This document shows, one piece after another, positions 16,201 through 21,537 of a stretch of 23,638 nt of DNA (the first letter of the stretch is position 1; every line of letters begins with the position of its first letter). The position numbers were made by a program, and so were the translations under genes. The notes under the pieces were generated by a model. It saw only the letters and a list, made by a program, of their open reading frames with translations. It had not been told where the DNA came from and searched no databases. Source of the stretch: a virus; the IMG/VR virus record IMGVR_UViG_3300046003_003104, positions 1-23,638 of that record. One strand, given 5' to 3'.

Positions 16201-17127
16201 TTATTTGTTTTTAGTTTTAACTTGAGGCTCATAACCTTTAGATTTTAAGAATGTTAATTTAATATTTTCTTCTTTATACGTGTCTAGTTTAACATCTTTT
16301 TTTTCAACATAAATATCACAATAATATTGGTCATCTTTTTCTTCTGTTGGTTTTTTGACAACTATTTTAAAACCATATGTTCTTCTTACCAATACTTTAC
16401 TATTTGAAAAACCAGGTTCGTATGGTCTAACTACTGCTTTATTATTACCAGCATTTATAATAAGTTTATCTTCGTTACCATTATCATATCTAAAACCTAT
16501 TTCAATTCTATATGGTACGATAAAATATGCTGATAAATTTTCTTTATCCGTAAATCCTGGTAATTTATTATTAATAGAACTATTTAAAATATCACTTATA
16601 GTTTTATAAGCTGGATAAAGACCGCTACCTCTAGCTTTTTTGTCTTTTATTGCTGCTATAAAATAATTCCATAAAGAAGGTGCGGTATAAAAAGCTTTTC
16701 GTACTTCAGGGTTATTAATAACATCTTTATAATATTTATTATGTAATTCTGAATCAAAAGAGTTTTCTTCATCTTCTTCTTCTTTTTCTTCTACATCATG
16801 TAACACAATATCTTTAACACCAATTTTTGTGTCTATAAACGTATTAGTATTTGGGTTTAATGATTTTACATCAAGTTCACTAGTTGAATCATTAAACGAG
16901 TCTTTTTTAAATTTTATTTTTTTGAACCCAGTTTCATCTGTAGCAAAAAACACATCGTTATCATAAGAAACAATTTTAAATATAGTTTCTTGGTCTTTAG
17001 CGTCAATTATTTTTATAGATTGATTTGGCGTTAAATTTTGTAACACATTGTTAATATTCGCGTTTTCAGTCAAAATATTCAAAATACTATTAAATTGTGC
17101 TTCGTTTATTTTAATTTTTTTACCCAT
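16201..17127 (-). CDS. Hypothetical protein encoded before the tape measure (308 aa)
   Basis: No family recognised. The N-terminus MGKKIKINEAQFNSILNILT is a short amphipathic helix of a kind I associate with several phage structural proteins. A beta-rich segment follows, about residues 38-110, and then a strongly acidic linker (EEKEEEDEENSFD, about 114-127). Next comes a helical part with W and aromatic residues (about 130-185) and a beta-rich C-terminal domain containing RRTYGFKIVVKK. It is the first gene of a unit with the tape measure (2-bp gap) and starts 8 nt after a class B motif. It may therefore be a tail or baseplate component, or a helper for the tape measure. T4 genes in comparable positions code for hub components, but similarity to them cannot be shown here. 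Confidence 0.75.
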   Translation of the reverse strand: MGKKIKINEAQFNSILNILTENANINNVLQNLTPNQSIKIIDAKDQETIFKIVSYDNDVFFATDETGFKKIKFKKDSFNDSTSELDVKSLNPNTNTFIDTKIGVKDIVLHDVEEKEEEDEENSFDSELHNKYYKDVINNPEVRKAFYTAPSLWNYFIAAIKDKKARGSGLYPAYKTISDILNSSINNKLPGFTDKENLSAYFIVPYRIEIGFRYDNGNEDKLIINAGNNKAVVRPYEPGFSNSKVLVRRTYGFKIVVKKPTEEKDDQYYCDIYVEKKDVKLDTYKEENIKLTFLKSKGYEPQVKTKNK

Positions 17128-17135
17128 AATTAGTT

Positions 17136-17151
17136 TTTATTTATAAATATC
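17136..17151 (-). promoter_or_regulatory. Class B (putative late) promoter motif before the 308-aa/tape measure unit
   Basis: The minus strand reads G-ATATTTAT-AAA-TAAA. It sits 12 bp after the terminator at 17163-17185 and 8 nt before the ATG. It also forms one arm of an 8-bp inverted repeat (ATTTATAA / TTATAAAT, 17139-17146 and 17152-17159). Confidence 0.58.
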
Positions 17152-17162
17152 TTATAAATTAA

Positions 17163-17185
17163 AAATCCCCAAAAAATGGGGATTT
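17163..17185 (-). terminator. Intrinsic terminator after the tail chaperone
   Basis: A 9-bp perfect stem AAATCCCCA / TGGGGATTT with a 5-nt loop is followed on the minus strand by T5AAT3. It starts 2 bp beyond the stop of the chaperone extension frame. Confidence 0.88.
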
Positions 17186-17186
17186 A

Positions 17187-17408
17187 TTATTTTAGTGGTA
17201 TCTCACCAGTTTTCATTTTAGATTTTAAAGCATCACCAGATATTTTTGATTGTCTGCTACCTTTACTATTTGATGTTGAAGTTGATTTTTGGTTTTCAAT
17301 AAACTCCATCTTTTTTTCGTTTTGTTTTATTAACAAAGTTATAAAATATCTTCTTTCATAGACAGGCATCATCATAACATCATTATAACCCATATTTAAA
17401 TTTTGCAT
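17187..17408 (-). CDS. Tail assembly chaperone, C-terminal extension frame
   Basis: This frame encodes 73 residues from an ATG at 17408, but it is open further upstream to 17492, well inside the end of the 424-aa chaperone gene. Read from the U7 run at 17460-17466 it continues FFGLTSNYKPIVLEESFICM and then YNDVMMMPVYERRYFITLL. The M-P-V-Y-E-R-R motif is typical of the distal part of tail chaperones and hub-assembly proteins. The rest is a basic, Ser/Thr-rich tail. Coding-like residues upstream of the ATG suggest that the real product is a frameshift fusion of 508 aa (or 509 if by -2), not a free 73-aa protein. A separate product from the ATG, which has no clear leader, remains possible. A strong terminator follows directly. 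Confidence 0.7.
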   Translation of the reverse strand: MQNLNMGYNDVMMMPVYERRYFITLLIKQNEKKMEFIENQKSTSTSNSKGSRQSKISGDALKSKMKTGEIPLK

Positions 17409-17439
17409 ACAGATAAAAGATTCTTCTAAAACAATAGGT

Positions 17440-18714
17440 TTATAGTTTGATGTCAGGCCAAAAAAAGCCGAGGTTAAGGGGAAGAAAGGTTTTTACGGAC
17501 CCACCCCCAGGAGTCCCAACCTCAATATTTAAATCAACACCACAATCAATAGAATCTACATATTTATTAAAAGATTTAGAATCACCTATCCTCATATAAT
17601 TAACAAAATCTCTAATCATAACTTTATTTGTGTCCCCGTTAACTTCAACAATCATATTTTCTAATTTATATGTGATAGCATTATTAACAGGTATGTTCAT
17701 TTCTTTTTCTTTTTCCAATATTTTTTCTATATTTTCAATATCACCACAATTTAATAGTTTAAATCTAACATTAGCTTTGCTAATTGGCATAACAAAACTA
17801 AACAAACCATCTTCATCTGGTTCAACATTAAACTCAATAGTTTTAAGGTCATTTAAGTTTATTTCAATATCAAAAGGTTCTTCTAGTTCATCATATAAAG
17901 TAACAGGGTACATTTCACCATAAGCTGTGGCTCTTAACCAAAGCATTATTGCATTTCTATCACCTGGCAACAAGTCTTTATATCTCAAATCAGGTTCTAA
18001 TAATTTTCTATTTATTAAAATTTCTAAAAACTCACCACTTTTTAATAAATTAGGGCTAGTAAGAATATTTTCATCTGATGTAGTCATATAAGCTAATTTA
18101 ATGTTAGCTTTTTTATTTTTATATAATTTACCCTTAGAAGGTAATGGAATTACATCAAATGGTGCGTTATAGTTAGGCTGACTCAATTCTAAAATATATG
18201 GGTCAACACTTGGTTGTGTGTTGTACATCGTATTGGTTTGGTTAGTAGTCATAACTGGACTAGATGGTTGTGGTTGGTAAGTTGGTTTTGATTGCATAGT
18301 ATTTTGTTGATAATAATCTTTATCTCTACCCATCGCCTCTTCCGATAAACGTTGGTAATTTTTAGTTTGTTCTAAGTTCTTGTTTAGTTGTTCGTCTCTA
18401 AGACGCATTTGTTCATTATAACCATCTTCTTTTGTCGGTTGTTGATAAACTCTAGTTGAGGTTTTTTCAGATAGAGACGCGTCTTTAACCACACCAACAT
18501 CTTGTCTTTGTTTTAGTTGAGATTCAGTTCTAACCCTCATTTGTTCAACAGCACTCATATGTTCATACGGTGTGTCTGATTGCACTTGTGAAGAATAGAT
18601 TTGGTTTGTAAGCATCATCTTTTCGGCTTCATACGCGGCTACTCTTTCGGCTTCTGTTAAGTTAGGTTTTTGTGGTTGGTTGTTTGGGAAAACATTTGGT
18701 TTAATATCTGACAT
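17440..18714 (-). CDS. gp26-type baseplate hub/tail assembly chaperone (424 aa)
   Basis: Residues about 1-175 are Gln/Pro/Thr/Glu-rich and probably disordered. The conserved part, about 182-416, begins FDVIPLPSKGKLY and continues with MTTSDENILTSPNLLKSGEF, LLPGDRNAIMLWLRATAYG and a Cys-containing distal segment. This pattern belongs to the T4 gp26 baseplate-hub family (PF12322 as I recall it), whose members act near the tape measure as assembly factors. The zero-frame product ends FFWPDIKL right after a U7 run. A +1 or -2 shift there would add about 90 residues. The gene lies 7 bp after the tube paralogue and upstream of the tape measure unit, the normal place for a tail chaperone pair. GC content rises locally near VGTPGGGSVKT (about 17485-17520). 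Confidence 0.82.
   Translation of the reverse strand: MSDIKPNVFPNNQPQKPNLTEAERVAAYEAEKMMLTNQIYSSQVQSDTPYEHMSAVEQMRVRTESQLKQRQDVGVVKDASLSEKTSTRVYQQPTKEDGYNEQMRLRDEQLNKNLEQTKNYQRLSEEAMGRDKDYYQQNTMQSKPTYQPQPSSPVMTTNQTNTMYNTQPSVDPYILELSQPNYNAPFDVIPLPSKGKLYKNKKANIKLAYMTTSDENILTSPNLLKSGEFLEILINRKLLEPDLRYKDLLPGDRNAIMLWLRATAYGEMYPVTLYDELEEPFDIEINLNDLKTIEFNVEPDEDGLFSFVMPISKANVRFKLLNCGDIENIEKILEKEKEMNIPVNNAITYKLENMIVEVNGDTNKVMIRDFVNYMRIGDSKSFNKYVDSIDCGVDLNIEVGTPGGGSVKTFLPLNLGFFWPDIKL
17460..17466 (-). other. Probable programmed frameshift (slippage) site, U7
   Basis: The minus strand reads GGC TTT TTT TGG in the chaperone frame. The extension frame reads TTT TTT GGC, reached by +1 or -2 slippage or by loss of one T. 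The -1 frame stops at once (TTG GCC TGA). The overlap of the two open frames is bounded at 17440 and 17492, and U7 is the only long homopolymer in it. Confidence 0.65.
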
Positions 18715-18721
18715 AATTTAT

Positions 18722-19417
18722 TTATTTTATTTCTAATCTACCAATAGTAACTGATAGAATTATATTATTTATTTCATTAGATTTATAATCTAAATCACCA
18801 AAACTAAGATAATCTATAGTACAATCATAAAAATCAAATCTATCTATTACAACACCAGTAGGGTCCAAGTCTTCAATATAAAACGAAAATTCTTGTCGGT
18901 TTTCTAAAAATTTTAATAAATTTTTATTTTTATTTTGTATTGTATCGTTAATTTCTATTGATAATGGAGAATAAATTTTTTCATAAGAGTATGTTAAACC
19001 TAAAAACTTTTTAGGGTTTAAAATAATTGTAGGTTTGTTTACAAACTTAACATCCCAGACATCAATTCCGAGTTCCTTAGGTAAATGAAGTAAAAATCTA
19101 TTTTTTGATTTACATTCTTTAACTTGTGGGTTTAACATTTTAGGTGTACTTAACAATGGATTTTTTTTACCAGTTAATTTTTCATAATGCGGGTTTGGTT
19201 CACCTGTTTGTGGGTCATACAAAGGAATCTCATTTTTCTTTTTATCTAAAAAATCATTTATAGATGAAGAAAATTCACCTTCACTATATTTTGTTTCTTT
19301 TAAATTATTTCCAATAGGTTGGGTTTTTGTTAAATAAGACTTTACACCATTTAAATGTTTAATCTCTATAGTATCACCACTTAAAACTACTTTTTGTTTT
19401 TTTGTATTTTTATTCAT
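18722..19417 (-). CDS. Tail tube protein paralogue (231 aa)
   Basis: Clearly related to the tail tube protein encoded next to it. Both have KNR(F/W)L, a P-x-x-LGI segment, and near the C-terminus LDPTGVVI followed by a strand and then FGDL. It is about 70 residues longer, mostly in a lysine-rich N-terminal region (about residues 1-90) with short charged stretches. It lacks the WxxG-like core residues and the tyrosine/arginine-rich middle of the tube protein. It may be a specialised tube ring, such as a baseplate-proximal or terminal ring, but which end is not shown. The ATG at 19417 is preferred: the in-frame ATG at 19447 would place the start within the inverted repeat and promoter motif. 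Confidence 0.8.
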   Translation of the reverse strand: MNKNTKKQKVVLSGDTIEIKHLNGVKSYLTKTQPIGNNLKETKYSEGEFSSSINDFLDKKKNEIPLYDPQTGEPNPHYEKLTGKKNPLLSTPKMLNPQVKECKSKNRFLLHLPKELGIDVWDVKFVNKPTIILNPKKFLGLTYSYEKIYSPLSIEINDTIQNKNKNLLKFLENRQEFSFYIEDLDPTGVVIDRFDFYDCTIDYLSFGDLDYKSNEINNIILSVTIGRLEIK

Positions 19418-19427
19418 TTTAAAACTC

Positions 19428-19442
19428 TTTACAAATAAATAT
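19428..19442 (-). promoter_or_regulatory. Class B (putative late) promoter motif before the tube paralogue
   Basis: The minus strand reads ATATTTAT TTG TAAA, 10 nt before the ATG at 19417 and about 27 bp after the terminator hairpin. G lies two bases further upstream than at the other sites. It overlaps one arm of a perfect 13-bp inverted repeat. Confidence 0.55.
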
Positions 19443-19465
19443 ATCAAAACAAATTTATTTGTAAA
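19428..19465. repeat. Perfect 13-bp inverted repeat over the class B motif
   Basis: TTTACAAATAAAT at 19428-19440 and ATTTATTTGTAAA at 19453-19465 are exact reverse complements separated by 12 nt. The left arm contains most of the promoter motif, so the dyad could be an operator or a leader hairpin. Confidence 0.7.
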
Positions 19466-19500
19466 TAAAAAAGCCTCTATTAAAGAGGCTTTATTTTTTT
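19464..19500. terminator. Bidirectional intrinsic terminator after the tail tube gene
   Basis: A 9-bp perfect stem AAAGCCTCT / AGAGGCTTT (19470-19478 and 19484-19492) has a 5-nt loop and T-rich tails on both strands. On the minus strand it ends the tail tube message 14 bp beyond the stop codon. Confidence 0.9.
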
Positions 19501-19513
19501 TATTTGGTAAATT

Positions 19514-20002
19514 TTAAAACAAAAGTATCGCGCGGTCAAAACGTAACGTAGCGGTAATCTCAGCGATACCGTCATCTTCAAATGATAAATCACCGAATCC
19601 TACATTTGTAAGCATAGTTCCATCTAGCAACCATTTTTCGATAACAACACCTGTTGGGTCAAGCATTTCTAGTTCAACTGGTCTTTTGTAACCAGCAGCG
19701 TAACCTTGACGACCTGTGATTGATTCAGAGTGCAAACGAACCCATTCCATAATAGCTTGAGTAGCAGAAGGTCCAATTGGGTCACGGAAAGTAACATCAA
19801 TAGCTTCCCATGTAAATCTACCAATAACCCAAGTAGATGTGTTCAAGAAAGGTATCTCAACCTCATTTTGTGTTATTGAAGGTCTAGATGCTGAAGATAA
19901 CCACCATTGTTGGATACCTAAATCAGCAGGGAATGTAATTAACCAACGATTCTTTTTCTTAGGCTCGTATGGTAAGGGCATTTTCATTAATAAATCAGCC
20001 AT
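19514..20002 (-). CDS. Tail tube protein, gp19-like (162 aa)
   Basis: The major subunit of the inner tail tube. Its length nearly equals T4 gp19 (163 aa). It contains KNRWLITFPADLGIQQWWL near the N-terminus, RFTWEAIDVTFRDPIGPSA in the middle, and LDPTGVVIEKWLL followed by a strand and FGDLSFEDDG near the end, which fits the tube beta-sandwich. The start at 20002 (MADLLMKMPLPY) is chosen because upstream codons in the frame read Phe/Ile/Tyr-rich noncoding DNA. Its leader contains ATAAAAAACAAAAAACT before the ATG. It uses CGT, CGC and GCG codons that are rare in neighbouring genes, as expected for an abundant protein. It has its own late-type promoter motif and terminator, so it forms a single-gene unit. 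Confidence 0.93.
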   Translation of the reverse strand: MADLLMKMPLPYEPKKKNRWLITFPADLGIQQWWLSSASRPSITQNEVEIPFLNTSTWVIGRFTWEAIDVTFRDPIGPSATQAIMEWVRLHSESITGRQGYAAGYKRPVELEMLDPTGVVIEKWLLDGTMLTNVGFGDLSFEDDGIAEITATLRFDRAILLF

Positions 20003-20008
20003 AGTTTT

Positions 20009-20039
20009 TTGTTTTTTATTATATTTATTAGTATATTTG
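20009..20039 (+). promoter_or_regulatory. Class A promoter for the endonuclease gene
   Basis: TTG at 20009-20011 and TATATTTG at 20032-20039 are separated by 20 bp, with the extended 12-mer TTAGTATATTTG at 20028-20039. Transcription would start near 20045, giving a leader of about 40 nt. The promoter lies inside the leader of the oppositely transcribed tail tube gene. Confidence 0.75.
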
Positions 20040-20044
20040 TATAC

Positions 20045-20063
20045 TATTATGTTATTTACTAAT
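20045..20063 (-). promoter_or_regulatory. 19-nt leader element shared with the ssDNA-binding gene
   Basis: Plus-strand TATTATGTTATTTACTAAT differs by one base from 325-343. It overlaps the lower half of the class B motif and the predicted start of the tube message. Both genes are expected to be highly expressed. Confidence 0.42.
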
Positions 20064-20070
20064 AAATATC
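20055..20070 (-). promoter_or_regulatory. Class B (putative late) promoter motif before the tail tube gene
   Basis: The minus strand reads G-ATATTTAT-TAG-TAAA, about 53 nt upstream of the tube ATG. It lies between the endonuclease promoter and the endonuclease start, so the two promoters face each other. Confidence 0.58.
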
Positions 20071-20086
20071 TAAAACTTAAAAAAAA

Positions 20087-21517
20087 ATGGATAAAAAAGA
20101 AAAATTTATAAATAAAGCTATAATTAAATTTGGTAATAAATTTAATTATGAAGAAATTGATTATATTGATTCTACAAAAAAAATAAAAATAAAGTGTAAT
20201 AAACATAATTTATTTTTTAATCAAGCGCCGTCTGAACATTTAAGGGGTAAAAATTCTTGTAATGAATGTACTAGGAACCCTAAAGTTAATACAAACTATT
20301 TTGTTCAAAAATCAAAAGAAATTCATGGTGATAAATATGATTATTCTTTAACGGAATATGTTAATTCATCAATAACGGTAGATATTATATGTAAAGAACA
20401 TGGTGTTTTTAGTGTTCTACCAAATAACCATTACAAACAAAATTGCCCAAAATGTAAAGAAAAAGATAAATATTTGACAACTAAAGAATTTATAGATAAA
20501 GCGTGTATTTTACATAATAAATATGATTATTCCGAAACAGAATATATAAATTCAAAAACTAAAGTTATAATAAAGTGTAAAGAACATGGTGTTTTTAATC
20601 AAATACCAAACGACCATTTAAATGGGAAAGGTTGTCCAAAATGTGGTTTAGCTTATAATAAAATGGAAGACGAAATAAAAGAATTTATTAAATCGTTAAA
20701 CATAAATATTATAGAAAATTCAAAACAAATAATATCACCTTTAGAATTAGATATATTTATACCGTCACATAATTTAGCTATTGAGTTTGATGGTTTATAT
20801 TGGCATTCTGAAGTTTATAAAGATAAAAATTATCATTTAAATAAAACTGAACTATGTCAAAGTAAAAATATTAGATTAATCCATATATTTGAAGACGAAT
20901 GGTTATTTAAAAAAGAAATAGTTAAATCTAGATTAAAAAATATATTAGGTTTAACACCAAATAAAGTATATGGTAGAAAATGTGTCATAAAAGAAGTTAT
21001 ACCTAAAGAAGCTAAAATATTTTTAGAAAATAACCATATACAAGGCAACGTTAACTCTAAAGTTAGACTAGGCTTGTATTATAATAACGTATTAATTGGT
21101 TTGATGACATTTGGTGGTTTAAGAAAAAACCTAGGAAATAAATCAAATGAAAATATATATGAATTATTTAGATTCTGTAATTTATCTAATTATATAATAA
21201 TTGGTGGTGCTGATAAATTGCTTAAATATTTTATTAAACATTATAAACCAAAAGAAATAATTAGTTACGCTGACAGAAGATGGTCACAAGGTGATTTATA
21301 TAATAAATTAAATTTTATTTTTTCACATAACACAAAACCAAATTATTTTTATTTGGTTAACGATAAAAGGGAAAATAGATTTAACTATAGAAAGGATATA
21401 TTAGTCAAAGAAGGTTTTGATAAAAACAAAACAGAACACGATATAATGTTAGAAAGAAAATTATATAGAATATATGATTGTGGTAGTATTTGTTTTAAAA
21501 TAAAAATGACCGATTAA
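20087..21517 (+). CDS. Free-standing homing-type endonuclease with three zinc-ribbon repeats (476 aa)
   Basis: The only plus-strand gene. Residues about 6-186 form three repeats of about 60 aa, each with one Cys-x2-His and one Cys-x2-Cys pair: C37/H40/C58/C61, C102/H105/C120/C123 and C164/H167/C183/C186. These are likely zinc-binding DNA-recognition modules. Residues about 190-290 resemble the Vsr-like/EDxHD homing nuclease core (LELDIFIPSHNLAIEFDGLY, WHSE, then LIHIFEDEW), with E196, D222, E233, H240 and H250 as candidate active-site residues. The C-terminal 180 residues (NNHIQG, YELFRFC, GGADKLLKYF, YADRRWSQG) form a separate domain whose hydrophobic pattern reminds me of GNAT folds, unproven. 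It probably cleaves related phage DNA lacking the insertion. Its very AT-rich codons, opposite strand and own host-type promoter fit a mobile insertion. Its stop codon lies in a terminator loop. Confidence 0.85.
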   Translation: MDKKEKFINKAIIKFGNKFNYEEIDYIDSTKKIKIKCNKHNLFFNQAPSEHLRGKNSCNECTRNPKVNTNYFVQKSKEIHGDKYDYSLTEYVNSSITVDIICKEHGVFSVLPNNHYKQNCPKCKEKDKYLTTKEFIDKACILHNKYDYSETEYINSKTKVIIKCKEHGVFNQIPNDHLNGKGCPKCGLAYNKMEDEIKEFIKSLNINIIENSKQIISPLELDIFIPSHNLAIEFDGLYWHSEVYKDKNYHLNKTELCQSKNIRLIHIFEDEWLFKKEIVKSRLKNILGLTPNKVYGRKCVIKEVIPKEAKIFLENNHIQGNVNSKVRLGLYYNNVLIGLMTFGGLRKNLGNKSNENIYELFRFCNLSNYIIIGGADKLLKYFIKHYKPKEIISYADRRWSQGDLYNKLNFIFSHNTKPNYFYLVNDKRENRFNYRKDILVKEGFDKNKTEHDIMLERKLYRIYDCGSICFKIKMTD

Positions 21518-21530
21518 TATCGGCCATTTT
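21503..21530. terminator. Shared terminator between convergent genes
   Basis: AAAATG-x-CCGAT / ATCGG-x-CATTTT forms a long hairpin with a TAAT loop (21515-21518) and T runs on both sides. On the minus strand the odd pair is G-U, so the stem is unbroken; on the plus strand it is an A-C mismatch. The endonuclease TAA stop (21515-21517) lies within the loop. Confidence 0.85.
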
Positions 21531-21537
21531 AACTTAT

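Noticed and set aside
17139-17145. T4-style late box TATAAATA near 17138-17145 on the minus strand
   Set aside because: One A/T-rich occurrence overlapping the class B motif; the other four class B sites do not contain TATAAATA on the minus strand, so the T4 consensus does not explain the set.
19418-19447. A start at 19447 for the tube paralogue
   Set aside because: It would lie inside the 13-bp inverted repeat and upstream of the promoter motif; the ATG at 19417 is preceded by an A-rich leader.
20003-20206. An N-terminal extension of the tail tube frame to 20206 (230 aa)
   Set aside because: The extra residues are Phe/Ile/Tyr-rich translation of A/T-rich intergenic DNA, overlap the endonuclease start and both promoters, and T4 gp19 has 163 aa, fitting the start at 20002.
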